Positions 9,811 to 22,861 are shown, counted from the first letter of the stretch. The stretch is 64,000 bases of DNA from Atherinomorus stipes (GCA_023101725.1 JALJCO010012663.1:310001-374000), one strand, 5' to 3'. Made by a program: numbers and translations. Notes: generated from the letters alone by a model not told the origin.

Positions 9811-11911
9811 TGGCGGAAAATGAACCGCGGCGATTGTGCATGTGCCAACAGCCCTAATTAGCATATGAGCTGTAAGTGAAACTGCGTCTGGCTGGTAACA
9901 ACTAATTGGCAAATTAATAGCAGCAATACTGCGCCTGCTCAGACAATATCTGGCCAGTCTGAATTTCTCTCTCTCTATTGGATTAAACACTACTGTCAAA
10001 CAAGAAAAAAAAAAAAAATCACTCAAGATTGGTGGGTAGATATGTCACTGTTGTTTACATTGGTTGGTAGATGCATAATTATTGGTCACCCAAGGTTGTT
10101 ATATTCATGTTTACCTTACATAGCTCATTAGTACAGCCTCCTTAAACTCTTTTGCTTTTATTGTATTATCTAGACAGTACTAAAGGGACTTGGTGTGCAT
10201 AAAGCAGAAAGGATGTAGCTGAATGTTCACACATTTACAAACATCAGCACAGCAGAAGGTGAACCTGATCATGCTATATTTAATACCAAGTTGTGAGTTT
10301 TTATTTTCATTATACTTGCACCTCATTCTTCTGGTTATATCTCCAGATGCCATGTAATTCTTTTTACAATAATTTTATAAAGCTGTTTTGAGTAGAAGGG
10401 GTCCTTGTGATGAGTTTGGATCACAGAGAAAATGTACTTTGAATTTCTAGTAAGTCATTTTCATTTAATTTGACTTGAGACTAATGAAGAAACAGCCAAT
10501 TTAAAAGTTTCTAATCAAATCGAAACAGCAGCACATTATCACAGTGGTATGTAATAGCAAGTTTAAAGTCTGTGTTGACTTTTCAATGGTGATGTTAGTT
10601 TATTTGTAGAGAAAAAGGCTGTTGCATATTTGACTTTGTTGCAGCTTGGCTCTGATTTTGCTGTTTGAATTTAGGATTGGTGGGTCTTCATTAATAAAGG
10701 TCATAATTTTTACATCATTTTTATGTTTACAGTAGGTTAGTCAAGGTGCAGCATGACCTATGATAATGCATATTATATCATTTTGGTGTCCCGTGACACC
10801 AAGGTAGTCTGATAGTAATGTGTGTACAAGTTTAGTAGCAAAATATTCTCAGTGGTCAAAAGCAAACAAGCTACTGTAACAGTAAAAGGCAAGAGCTGCC
10901 TAGTTAATCAAGGAGATACTTTTTCAAGAGATTGATGAATTTCCTTGAGCACGTACATTAATTAAAGAATGAGATTTTTTTCTCTCTTTTTTAAAGATTT
11001 CAGTGCCTCTTTCACCCCCATCACCACTCAGCATAAAGGAGTGAGTAAATTAGTTCCAAAACTCATTTTTACATATTGGCTAATATGGCCCTTTCGGATG
11101 AACTCCGCTTCTGTCAATCAAAGTTTTTTAACTCTAATTTTAAATTGTAATGTACTATGGGGAGCAAGCATTGCAGTCAATAAATGTACTGTACTTTGTG
11201 CATACACATCCTTGATAGAAGTAAAAAAAAAAAAAAGACACATAAGTTTGTTTTATCTGAAAAGCATCCGTGATTATATGTAAATTTTACTATGGAAAAA
11301 CTGCTGGAAAGTATACCAATAAAGAAAATCTGATGTAGGGCAATTCTACTGACAGCGACGGTCTATGATTTTATAAATTTATAACCAAATTAAACTGTTA
11401 CTCTGTAACTGTGTAAACAGGAGAACAATCCTCTTTTATTCTATTGTTCAAAAGATAAATTTTCTCTTTTACAAAGTGATCCAAAGGAACAAACCTCAAG
11501 TCTTTGCTTGGTGATCATTAAGTGAAAAATTATCTATAGTGGGAGAAACTAAGAACAGAATTAGTGTTCTATTGTGTCTAAAAATGGTAATTTCATTTGC
11601 TGGAATAAAGTTTACAAAGGGACAAAATGCTATTCATTTGCTTTAATGTTTTTCTGTTGAGCTTGTCTTCCGAAAAAAAACAAAAAACAAATTAATTTAT
11701 GAAATTTGAAGATGTTGACATTCAAATTATATCCATTATATAGGGTACAAAAGGATTGTACATTTACTTCATAGCATTTATTCTTCAATTCTCTAATTTC
11801 AATCATACATCTGGCAAGCAAAGATGAACGCCCTCAGACCTTACTGCCACTCCGGCCTACGTAGTGACTTCTTGCCCTGACAACCGGCCTGCCACGGCGC
11901 TCTCGCCCTCA
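9811..11911. other. AT-rich non-coding DNA
   Basis: Nothing coding is recognised. Short A/T homopolymers occur at about 10005-10017 and 11223-11235. Confidence 0.6.
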
Positions 11912-11919
11912 CTCTCGCC

Positions 11920-12327
11920 TAGGGATGTATATCGTTATGATTTTATCGATACCAATACCAATATCGATACTCCTTATCAATACCGGTATTTATCGATTCT
12001 CTTATTGATACTATAACATAATTTAGAGTAAAAAATAAAGACATTACAAGATGGTACAAGATCCAGTGGTGGAGAATATTTGTTCAGATGATGTTGAAGA
12101 AGCCTGGACATAAAAGTGGGTGAAGGACAGCTGGGAAAATAAGGGAATTGTGTCTGTCTTAGTCCATCATTGTGATTATTTGACTGCGTAATGATAACTT
12201 GATGGCTAGGTAGATGTACAAAAAGTATCAATAAGAGTATCGTTAGTCCAGAATCTTAACGGTACCCTGGTATCGTTAAGATTAGGAACCGGTACCAAAC
12301 GATACCGGTACTCGGTATACATCCCTA
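11920..12327. mobile_element. 408-bp hAT-like MITE with 8-bp target duplication
   Basis: The ends are TAGGGATGTATATCG on the left and TAGGGATGTATACCG on the opposite strand at the right. Both sides are flanked by the exact 8-bp duplication CTCTCGCC (11912-11919 and 12328-12335). Subterminal sequence is rich in CGATACC/GGTATCG motifs. TAGGG termini plus an 8-bp duplication fit a non-autonomous hAT-superfamily element. Confidence 0.9.
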
Positions 12328-12889
12328 CTCTCGCCCTCACTCATTATCAGGAGCATGCAGCATAGGATGTTTATGACTTCTGCCATAGTCAACACAGCAC
12401 CTCAGTTTTTGTGAAGTCCATTATAACCCATTTGGAATCATGAGTGAGTGAAATGAGGCAGTAATATTTTTTGAAGAATGCAGGTAAGCTTTAGTAACTT
12501 CCTGTTGGCAACTGGACATGTTGATGTGGCCAGGATGGAACTGGCCACACTGATGATTGGGTTTTGTATGGTAGTGAATGAATTCTCTTCTTCATGTGGA
12601 AAAACACAAGCTTTGAGGAACCACCATCACCTCTTTTGAGGAAAATTATGATTACTTTTTTTCTTTAGAGTGTTTTGGCCATTTTTGAGATAAATGCAAT
12701 AAAATTTGTCAAAGTTTGTTTATATGCATGCCCTGTTTTTGTTGTTGTTTTTTAAATGGTCATTCCTGCTTAATTCAACTCATGCTGTACAGTAAATCCA
12801 AGAAGCTTTTATAATTAACATCAGTACTGTGAGGATTGTTCTATGATCAACATGTTGATTTTATGCAAATTTTCATGTATTGTATCTTT

Positions 12890-13005
12890 TATTTTTGTGT
12901 ATTTTTATATTTATTGTACTTTGTAGTATTTTACTTTATTTTGGAAGACCCCTTATGACATTCCCCTGTCTGTGAGAGGCACTGTAGAAATAAACTTCAC
13001 TTCCT
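12890..13005 (+). repeat. LINE 3' tail-like sequence
   Basis: GAGGCACTGTAGAAATAAACTTCACTT-type sequence resembles the conserved 3' end of fish L2/CR1-like LINEs (GCGCTATAAATAAACTTGA pattern). The repetitive CTTCACTTCCTTCC ending fits a LINE tail. No coding part is attached. Confidence 0.4.
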
Positions 13006-15261
13006 TCCTGACTGATTAATAGTAATCTTGTACAGAATATTATCCATATCAGTCCATACAGTTGCAACTGGCAGAGGTCATTGATTGAATCATTGTAAGG
13101 GGCAGTAGAGAGCCATATTGTAGAATCGTAGTATCAGTTAGTTTCATGGTATCAGACCAATATTTATCATGATTACATTTGGCAAATAAACCTGAATTTA
13201 ATCACATGGTATTGTGAAAGGGTTTGACATGTTGTGAAGCACTTTCAAGTGGGTTATACATTAGCTGTGTTCAAAATCGCTCCCTATCATGGATGTAGTG
13301 CACTATATAGTGAGCATGCCATTTTGTAATGTTGTTCGAATTCTGTTCACTACTTTTCATCCACTACAAAATACCCACAATGCACTGCAAATGTAAGTGT
13401 ACAAGCTTACATTTGAAATGATCCGAGAAATGGTCATATTGTTGTGATACAAGTCTACAGTAACCCTGTAAGTTTGACGGTGATCGGCTGGATATCAAGT
13501 GATTTATAGGGATTTAAAATGTCAGTTTCATATAGAAGTTTGCCCTCCACCACGGACATACCCTGCAGTGTAAAGCAACGGGATTAGATTGGAATCACGC
13601 ATGTGAAATTTGGTTCAAAATTTTGTTTTATTTGAGAGGTATCTCAATTTTGTGTTTAATAGCAAACTCCTTTGAGAGTTTTTGATAACTTTGAATCACA
13701 CATACAACCTTCAGATGAGACTGACCAACAATTTTGTTGGATGATGAAATCTTTAAGGCTATGTTAACACTGCAGGTAAATGCGACCTGAATCTGATCTT
13801 TTTACACAAGTCAAGTCAGGCATGCATGCCTGACAAAGCCTTTTCTGAATTTATAAACAGTAAATGATGAATGATCTTGATTTAGAGGATGAACAACCCA
13901 GGAACTGCTGGAACGCCAGTTGACCATTCACAGTCATGCTGGTTGCCCAAGGTCATGTACTGGGAGACCAGCAAAGACACCTCTGCTCTAAAATTAAAAC
14001 CCTCAAAATCTATTTCATTTGGTACCCGGACACACAGGCAGAGAAAAAGGCATTGGAAAAATATCTGTGGTTAGATAAGACAAAGATTGAGACAGGTGTT
14101 CAGATTTTTGTAGTTTGTCAATGGTACTGGTAAGTTTCATAACATGACATTTGATCAACAAAATTTGAGTAATTAATACATGGTTGAAAGAACAATCCAC
14201 ATAATTGCATATAAGAAGCCTGAATACCTGAATTTAAAAACAATAATGAAAGAAAAAAAAAAACACCTGAACGAAGCAATGTTGAGAAGTTACACATCCA
14301 TTGAAACTTTTAGTTTGAGCTACCTTTTCCTGCAACACAGCTAGGTTTTCATGAGTTTAACCTTATTTTGATTATGATTAAATGAGTACAAGGGCAGTTT
14401 AGAGGGCTTTTGGCTGTACTTTATGGTCAATGAAGAACTGCCACTGATGGTCTACTCAGGAGTGGGCATCTAAACAAGTGCACATCAAGTTCAGGCTAAG
14501 CAATGCTCAGAAAAAGCACCAAAAAGCCAAAGTGCTATATATATCCAGGGTTACAAGCCTCAGGTGCAGTAATATGTTAACTGTTAACTCACTGACTACT
14601 AAAGACGTCTTTCGCAGGTTTTAACCGAGAGGGCTGTAGGACATTCTGGCGGAGCTTGTTGGACGAAATCAAGATTTAATCATATTATTTAGTCACCTGA
14701 TCCGGTAGATGGCAGTTTCAAAGGAGCATATTGTGGTGAAGCAAGAAGTCGAAGGCGTTTGGCGAGAGATATGGAGAATATTGGGATGAAGTGATCTAAA
14801 TCAAAGCAATTCAGGCAGCACACGTTGTCAAGGAGGTTTGTGATGGAGAGTGTCACGATCGATTAAAGACATAATCAATGGACAACGTTAGCGGCAATGT
14901 GTGCCAGCAGCCTTCACAAATGAAAGTGGGCCGAGTGTTAGAATCGAGGCATGTGGGCGGGTACTTTCATTTTGAGCAGCCTGGATTTTCTGCTGAATCC
15001 AAATGCTGAGGTAAAACCTGACCCAGACTTGTTGGAACGGATGAATGGAGAGAGGGAGGGGTGGATGGAAGGATGGATAGATAAATGGATACTTATATTT
15101 TTTTGTCAAAAGTTATGTTGTGGAACAAAATTGGTGTTGCTACAGTCCATAAATTAGGCTACTTTGTCACCAAAACCGATTTCTCCCTTTTCTTTTTTTT
15201 TTTTTTTTTTGCTGTTTCATAGAAATAAACAGCTGTTCAGATGTCCCAGGTGTCACAAAAG

Positions 15262-15262
<1 letters not shown>

Positions 15263-15293
<31 letters not shown>
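15263..15293. repeat. (TA)n microsatellite
   Basis: About 15 TA units, followed by GTGTTGG. Confidence 0.95.
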
Positions 15294-15297
<4 letters not shown>

Positions 15298-17714
15298 TGG
15301 CCTCAAAGTCACTTTTCCGGTGAAACAAGGTTCCTTGTTTTCTCAGTTTACTGATCAAAAGAAGTCATTTTTACTGCACCTGCCCAATGTTCTGCAGATT
15401 ATTAAACAATGTAAAAAGCTAGAAGCAAACAATTTTTTTTTAAATTTAAGAAGACAGTCTACACTTTCTTTGGTAGTTTCCATGTTTCTGTAGTCCTAGA
15501 ACTCAATATCTTGAAATATGAGCCAAAATGCTCAAACACTAGCAGTATGGGGCTTTCTGCAATAGCTGAAAGTCCACGAGTTTAGGACGACTAGAACATG
15601 AATAAAGTGCCTTTTCCCTGAAAACAGCAACGGTACAAATCAGGTTTACACAGTTGCATGATTGATTGATTGATTGATTGATGATGGGACATAGGAAAGG
15701 CAGTCCAAAAGGTTAACATGCAGAAGTATAAAACTTATTTCCAGCATGGTAATTGGTGTTAAAACAATTAAGAGAGAAAGAATGCCTCACTCAACAAAAA
15801 CAACAGAAATCTAAACACATCCAAACACATCACAAGACAATATTTTGGTCTGTCTTTTAGACAGACACAAATCCATGTAGAGATGTTTGATCACAATCTT
15901 CAGCACCATTTTTGGTGATAACCCAACATATCCTAGTTTCTCCAAGTCCACAGCTATCAAAAAGCTTTTACCATTGAATTGGAAATAGTCACAGTCATAT
16001 TTTGCAAATAAGAGTGATACTTCCCAAATAGTAGCTTGTCTTTTCTTGTGTGTGAGTTTGACATTAAAACATCTGCTGATCCATCAGGAGCCAGTTTGCT
16101 GTCATTGGGAATCAGGCTGTTTTGTTACTGCCTGCATAAACAACTCCAGATGGATGTGACTGATCCCATTAAAACCTATAGATCCCCTAAGTACTTCTCC
16201 ACCTCAGCCCTCAGAGAACAGCAAATAAGGCCCCTTTTGCATTTTAAATGCCACTAGAAATGTGTAATGCTTTGGAAATATTTCAGTAGTGCTAACCCAT
16301 AAATGTGGGCTCTGATTCAATTTTCTGACAATCCACATGAGGGATTTACTCAGTGTAAGACGTCTTATTGCAAGCTCTTTTCCTGACTTCTCGTTTTAGA
16401 CTCTTATAACAGCCCAATGAACAAACAAAATTGCCACCAAAGCCTAACAATTCCAGCAATGCACTGAAATGGGTGGATGAGTCAGCAACAGCTTCTTATG
16501 TTCACTCCTGTTTTTGGCCACATGAAAGAGTCCATGGAAATGCTTAAATTTCCCATATTGTTTTTCCATCTGCCTTTGTACCTGTGTATGCTTGCTGAGT
16601 TTGCATTTATGGGAAATGTAAAGCTCTTCCTGTGAATAAGGATGATGATGTTCACAAAAACATTCATGTGATGATGGAGATTTTAGTTTGGGTTCATAAT
16701 TGAGAATAAAAGAGAAGCCTTCTGACTGTGTAGAAATATAAACAAAAATAAGGCACCAGCACTGCAGCTAGCTAAGAAATAATTCCTTCTGAATAGAAAC
16801 TGCCATAAATATTAGCATTTTGATTATCTGCTATACATTTCTGTGACATGTCATTACCCTCTGTTGTGTTACAATGCCATATGCTGCTCATTGGCTGTGG
16901 CTAATGGTTTATTTTTAGCACCTGGTCAATGATTTCTAACACCTGTTCTTTATTTGAAAGCACCTGTGTTTCTTGATCATTTTTTTCTTTATATTGTATG
17001 AGATGTATTGCTGGAGAGGAGATTTGACAGTAAGAGGTCTGCCATATCTGTATGCACACCACACAGTATACTACCACATTACAGGTCATCTGTTGTACAT
17101 TACAGCCTAAAAGTTGGTCAAGAGAGGGTTTCTTGACTCATTGGTTTTATTGGATCACATTGTTGAAAATATTTTCCTGTAGTTGATTGAATTTTAAATT
17201 GTAAAGCATTCTACTGTCTGGTTGTTTATTGTTTAATTCATATCAATGAAATAATGGAGTTCAGTTGAAAATCTGATGACATTGCTTCAAAATAACATCT
17301 TTACTAGCATCTTAACTGGATTTGGCAAAACGATATTCAACAAAATATCTAAGCCTAATACAAGCGACCACAAGTCAACGGCAAAAATATTTAACGTGGA
17401 AAGGTGCGAGATTCAGCACTGAACAGCGACCATGAAATAACTAGATAATAATACAAAATACGATAAATTTTTGTATTATTCCACATGCATAATTAATAAA
17501 AAACTAACAACTATGCATTGGTAATATTGTTTCGGATCACAACATACATTATTAATTTCACTATCAATTTTAATAATGTAGGCTAAAGTGCAGCTGCAAT
17601 GAGAAGTGCAAACAGTTTGTGTTCAATAATTTGGTTCACAAAATGAGGTCAAATATGGAATAAATAATACAAAGGGAAAAGAATAAAACATTTGATGTTT
17701 TTAATTTTATATTG

Positions 17715-17988
17715 CAGACTTGTTATAGTCATGCCGCAGCAGTACAATTTAACGCATTATTGACAATTGTCTCTGTTCAGTCTTTTTATCTTATTGCATT
17801 CAACGATAATTGTCTTAATTTTTTCTGAGATTTGGGTCCACTGGCACCCAAAAAAAAACTAATTTACTGCCATGAACATTGTTCATCCTATTCTGACACC
17901 CAAACACACAACAAGATTACATTTTAAAGTCGTAATAATAGCTAAGATGTTTATTTCAACAGTCTTCGCTGCATGCTTTGCCTCCAGC
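17715..17988 (+). repeat. Dispersed repeat family B, copy 2 (left part)
   Basis: Homologous to 9458-9765. It ends in CCTCCAGC, which is the 8-bp target site duplicated by the hAT element that splits this copy. The right part resumes at 20769 with CCTCCAGCTACAG. Confidence 0.75.
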
Positions 17989-19139
17989 CAGAGATGTTGA
18001 CAAGTCTTTGACCTCAAGTTTGAATCAAGTCTCAAGTCTCTGCGTGGCAAGTCCAAGTCCAAGTCAAGTCTAACGTCACTTTAAGTTGTACAGTAATGAG
18101 TAATCTGACATGCAATGGTCTGGTCTGCATGAATGACTCCATGATAATATCCAAGGAATTAAAAATCTGTACTCACCATTTACCTCCCAGCAGCCTGTAA
18201 CTGCACTGATCTTTAGTTTTACATTCAAATACTCTGTCCCTCTCCTCTGGATGATGTCTTTGCTGTAGAAAATTAAACAAACATGTAGATCCACATGGAC
18301 ATTTATTCAGACTACTGCAGTAAATATGCTCTAACTTATCTAAGATTTTTTTTAACATGTACAATAATCCATCTGGACCAACAGAGAATTTTTCTAAACT
18401 AAATCTGCAGTTCATTTTTTTTTTTTTTTTATCTGAATGTGGAGAGAAGACCAATATACTGCACCTTGCTGCAACTGTCCTGCAGGTTATAAATGTCTTC
18501 TGCTGTAACACACATGACAGGTTGTAGTCAAATTCTGCACAAGCCTCATAATGAGCCATTAATAATTTGACTCAAGTGTGTTGCAACAGGTTTACATGTC
18601 CAAACCTGCAAGACAGTGTCCACAGCTGATGATCCTGCACTAGAGCTAAAATCTTTTTAATGCTTAATCTGTGTGAGCTGAGTAGAGAAAATATTGATTT
18701 TAAAACTGAAAAAGCCTCAACATCTTAATTTAGATTCAGTACTTGTTTAGATCCAGTTTCAATAAATATTTCTGATACTTCTAAACCAAATACAGCTGGA
18801 CTTCTCTAATAAACAGAGCCAGTAAAGCTACATTGTTTACAGCAGGGTCTGACTTGGTCACAGTTTAACGTTGTATGGCAACGAAGTTATGGAAACAGTG
18901 TCAGTAAACTTCTCATTCTTCTTTGTCATTAGTGCAATCTGATGAAGTTACGGCTTTGCAACGATTGAAACGAGCTCGCAGCTACGGTGCTTCAGCATTA
19001 GGCTGCTGTAACATGCTTCAAAGTGCTCCTGTCAGGTGTGTTTACGGGGATGAAGGTGGATGTGGGGAACAGCGCCAGATTTTAGACCACAGACGTGCAG
19101 CTGGCCACATTGCCTTAGTAAGTTTTTAACACCCAAAGT

Positions 19140-19870
19140 TACAGCGTGCGTGTGTGGGCACACGCTGTTAACTGCGGGATTGAGGCACGGGGGCGCGTGG
19201 TAACGCAGGGTGGGGGAATGACGCCGCACACACAGACAGGAGATGACAGAGAGGAGCGGGAAAAAACCTTTATTTATTTATTTATTTTTCCATGTTCACG
19301 AGTCTGAGGTGTGTTAGACAGCGCGTTTGGGCGTAATCGCGCCTGCGCCAAAGTAGGCTGATTCAGCGTCGCGCCCTGACGTGCGGGAGAGATGCCCAGC
19401 CAGCGCGCTCGCCGCGCGTGGGAGGGCCTCTGCTCTCTTTTGCTTGTTGCATGGAGGTGAGGAGGAGAGCGGCTGGTATATGATAAATAAAGAGGGCGTG
19501 TCGCGGCAGCTAGGGGCAAAAATGTAGGTGTTTGACTGTGATGTTTTATTCTAGGGCGCTGGCGGCGGCACTAGCGTGTCGGCAGCGTCCCGTGTCGGGG
19601 GGAGATTTCGCCCAGTCTCCTCGGACAGAGGTCTCACACGCAGGGGCGGACACAGATCCAGTTTCTCTGTGTTAGAGAGAGGGGATTCCCGGCGGGTGTC
19701 CCCGCAGAAAAAGGGGCGTCTGCGCTCGGGTCGCGCCCGCGTCAGCGCCAAAGTCAGTCCCTCGGCGTCGCGCCGCTCAAAATCCAAACCGCGCGCCGCG
19801 CCCGCCCGCGGCGCCGCAGGCGCGCCCGGCGCGTCGGCGCGATGTACGCGCCGCGCCAACGGGGTCGCCC
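19140..19870. other. CpG-rich island inside the hAT-type element
   Basis: In sharp contrast to the AT-rich surroundings, this block is very rich in C, G and CpG dinucleotides, especially 19560-19870 (GCGCGCCGCGCCCGCCCGCG-like sequence). The open frames on both strands are a by-product of high GC and show no known domain. It could be a promoter or first-exon remnant of the element, or captured host sequence. Confidence 0.6.
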
Positions 19871-20318
19871 GTGAGGCGAGTCTCAAACCTAAAGTCAAGT
19901 CGAGTCTGAAAGTCTTTTGAGGACAAATCCGAGTCAAGTCTCAAGTCTTTTGAGGACGAGTCCCAGTCGAGTCTAATGCCCATCCACCAGCCCTGCCTCC
20001 CCTCACCCCCTCGTTGGCGTTCCGGGGGCCGCATATAGGGGTTACGGAGGGTGGAGGGCGAGTGGACTGTTCAGCCTAATGCGAGGATAGGAGACGCAGA
20101 GAGGAGGTGAAGGAAATGGAGGAGGAAACAGTCATGTTCACAATGAGTTCGACGGATGCATGTTTGTATTACTGACAGAAAAAATGAATGAAGTTGTTTT
20201 ATGGGGTAAAAAAACAAAAAACAAAAAAAAAATGAAGGTGCGCAGGTTTTCATGAAACCACTGGCACTATGGAAGGGAATGTTTGAGCAGGAAAGAGGAA
20301 TATAATCTCCATTGGCAT

Positions 20319-20346
20319 AATGATAATGATGATAATAATAATAATA

Positions 20347-20383
<37 letters not shown>

Positions 20384-20385
20384 GA
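20319..20385. repeat. (GAT/AAT)n microsatellite
   Basis: Tandem GAT and AAT triplets, inside the hAT-type element. Confidence 0.95.
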
Positions 20386-20768
20386 TGATACATGATATTG
20401 TTGTAATAATATAATTTTATCATTTATTTAATTGCTTAGAATCATGATTATTATTTTTATTTAAAATGAAACATTTTCTTTAATGGTGTGAGTTATTATT
20501 TCCACAAGTTTATTTGACAAGGGGTGTTTGTGTTGCCACGGCGATGACCGCTTTCCTTTTCCAGTCGGGGGAAGAGGGCGTCTTGTTGTCATACACCCTC
20601 CACCTGCAATCAAGGCGCCCTCTCGCGCAAGGTGACTTCATTGGGAGTGACACTCGGTAGTTAAGGGGTAGTGTGTAGGGGGCGGTTTGGGATTGGGCCT
20701 AAAGTCTCTGGTGAATGCGACTTAAGTGCGACTCGAGTCCGAGTCCCTGACTCGAGTCCCCATCTCTG

Positions 20769-20840
20769 CCTCCAGCTACAGGGGTGACGTACTGTTGCTG
20801 GCATTCTGACATTTTGCCAATCCGGCATACTGTATCTCCT
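20769..20840 (+). repeat. Dispersed repeat family B, copy 2 (right part)
   Basis: CCTCCAGCTACAG..G..ACGT.ACTGTT continues the repeat interrupted at 17988 and matches 9760-9810. Its outer limit is uncertain. Confidence 0.6.
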
Positions 20841-22402
20841 TTCTGACACCCTAACCCCCACGTCAGAGTGGAGGAATGTTGGAATGGTGGCGGCCCCCTA
20901 ACCGCCATTTCCACAATCGGGACTCATGTCGGAGTGGCAGAATGGTGGTTGCCCCCCAGCTGTGAAAGGGTAGACTTACTCATTTGGACTGCTTGTTTGC
21001 CACATGCTGATTAGCAGCTGGGATGCCATGTAGTTTTTAAAGTGCCAGGCTTTTACCAGGCACCTTTTGGGAAACATTTGATGGTCCAAAAAACAACAAC
21101 AAGCAAACAAAAAAAAAACAACCCTTCTTAACATGTCAAATTATCTGTATATTTAGAAAGGTCATAAGAAAAATCCAGGTTGTAGTAACTAGGCATTAAC
21201 AACAGAAGCCTCAAAGAAGTTAATTTATCCTCACTAATGCTGTTTTTTTTCTTTTTTACCAGAGTCAGAATGAAAAAAGTCTTGTTTATTGGGAACACAT
21301 CCATTTTACACTATCTTGCACTGTGTGTCTCTGTGCTTTGCAGCTTCAACTATTTTCCCTTTAATGTGTTCGACGGCAAAGTTACTCTTATCAGATCAAC
21401 CCAAGTACTTTGACATTTTCCAACTCACCAATCTATATAAATGGTCAATGTCTACATCACTGCTCACCGTCTTCTGTTCGACACAAAGAGGAAACTGATA
21501 CTGCAATCAGACTGGTTGAAAGCTCCAATAAAGCTGGGAAATCTAGATGCAGCAGACCTGATCCCACACCCATCCGTTGCCTTGCAAAGAATTGTCTTAA
21601 TGATAAGCTTCTTGTGTACTGTGATGACATTGTGTTGAACATTTCATTTCTAAGATGTTTCAGCTTTATGTGATGGTGATTTCAATAATAATTTAAAAAA
21701 AGAAGATAAATCAAAAATTTTTTTAGTCTATGAAATGAACAGAAATTGCAATGATGACGACTCTGGTGTCCCTGCCTCATCTGTTATGTACCCTTCAGAC
21801 CAATATGTCACAAATATATCACTTCAGTCTGCACTCCATCTTACTGAGGTGTGAATCTCCATATAAATGGGCAATAACCAATAATCAAAATCTGCTGGAC
21901 AGCTGAGAGTGAGCACAAAAGCAGTGAATGATGGCCGCCTGCTGCTACTGATGAGCTAAGAGTAGCTACTCAGCAGGCACCGTCTGTGCTATGGTACCAC
22001 TGTGGCACTGGCCAGTTAAATGGCCAGGCATCCAGTAACCAAATGGCCTTCAAGAGGAGCCAAGAGGAGGTGGCTAACTGACTGACTGAGTGACTCATTA
22101 CCCACAGCCACATGGTTTAATCAGAGAGCACACAAACATGAGGCTGGACGCCATGGGAGATGCACATTATCATTCCAATCATTTGTTTTTCACATTCAGC
22201 AAGAAAATCAATATGCACTGGTAGCAGCGGATGATTGCTGAGAAGTCACTGTAAATGTAAAATGAAAGTGTTAAATTAAATGTGCAACTTTAACTTTATG
22301 CTGCAAGAATTTCTATGAACAATTTAGCTGGTTTTGAACGTCAGAGTTGCAGAGATTATGTCAAAAGTTGTGGCATTTTACAGCATCTTTTTCAAATACA
22401 GT
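20841..22402. other. Non-coding DNA
   Basis: No gene is recognised. The overlapping short frames at 21289-21673 have no recognisable motif. Confidence 0.55.
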
Positions 22403-22430
22403 GGGCTTTATGCACAGCTCAACTACTCGA

Positions 22431-22674
22431 TAGGGTGCACGGCAGGCTGGCACGGCGGCCGGCCTGTAACTGTATGGCCGGCAATAGAAAGCACGCCGGG
22501 AGGGCCGATATATGCCTTACTTAGGAAAGGAAGGCTGTCAGAACACAAAGGCAAAAGATAAATGGGTGAGGAAAGGACAGCGTGGCTGAGCTGTAGGGCT
22601 AAAGGGAATAAATAAAGAGAAAACAGGCAGGCAAGGGACAGGTTGGACGGCCAGATTCAATCGGTGCATCCCTA
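22431..22674. mobile_element. hAT-like MITE inserted in the fold-back arm
   Basis: It begins TAGGGTGCAC and ends GTGCATCCCTA, an inverted pair of hAT-MITE type. The flanks CTACTCGA and CTTCCTGA could be a decayed target duplication. The right arm of the host palindrome shows the uninterrupted sequence CCACTACTTCCTGAAC. The interior is GC-rich (22440-22510). Confidence 0.6.
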
Positions 22675-22840
22675 CTTCCTGAACTTAAAACTGCACCTTT
22701 GTTTCCTGTCTTTCATGATTGGATGAACTGATTAATCCAGGTGTGTCTGACCATTTGCTCAGATCAGACATACCTGGATTAATCAGTTCATCCAATCATG
22801 AAAGACAGGAAACAAAGGTGCAGTACTAAGTTCAGGAAGT
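22674..22840. repeat. Near-perfect palindrome, 77-bp arms
   Basis: The left arm 22674-22750 and right arm 22764-22840 are inverted copies with 3 mismatches in 77 bases, around a 13-base loop. The RNA or single strand would form a long stable hairpin. Confidence 0.95.
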
Positions 22841-22861
22841 AGTGGAGCTGTGCATAAAGCC

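Larger units (their letters stand above)
12336..17714. other. Gene-free region with scattered repeat fragments
   Basis: No gene is recognised. Items visible: a LINE-like 3' tail at about 12890-13005; a MITE-like stretch at about 13264-13420 (GTGTTCAAAATCGCTCCCTA type); a transposon-like stretch at about 14580-14900; a TA tract at 15263-15293; and a GATT tract at 15659-15682. Confidence 0.55.
17989..20768. mobile_element. 2.8-kb hAT-type element with GAGTC/AAGTC subterminal repeats
   Basis: It starts CAGAGATG and ends CATCTCTG, with further imperfect inverted similarity inward. Exact 8-bp duplications CCTCCAGC flank it (17981-17988 and 20769-20776), and copy 1 of the host repeat at 9.5 kb shows the uninterrupted site. 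Both ends carry blocks of degenerate AAGTC / GAGTC repeats (about 18003-18075 and 20700-20760), and a third such block sits inside at about 19870-19976. No hAT transposase (RW-type motif, C-terminal dimerisation domain) was recognised, so it is probably non-autonomous and may contain nested DNA. Confidence 0.85.
22403..22861. mobile_element. Fold-back element, family C copy 1, with an insertion in the left arm
   Basis: The outermost inverted pair is GGGCTTTATGCACAGCTC (22403-22420) and its complement at 22844-22861. The arms continue into the perfect-looking palindrome at 22674-22840. The left arm is interrupted at 22431-22674 by a TAGGG...CCCTA element. A second, more diverged copy of the fold-back lies at 25855-26060. 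Confidence 0.8.

Noticed and set aside
14580..14900. Possible 5' part of a piggyBac-type element (TTAA near 14578, unusual GC-richer block)
   Set aside because: No transposase frame and no matching right end were found, so the call could not be supported.
19551..19937. Overlapping 114- and 128-codon frames on both strands
   Set aside because: High GC removes stop codons in all frames. The arginine/alanine-rich products look random and show no motif.
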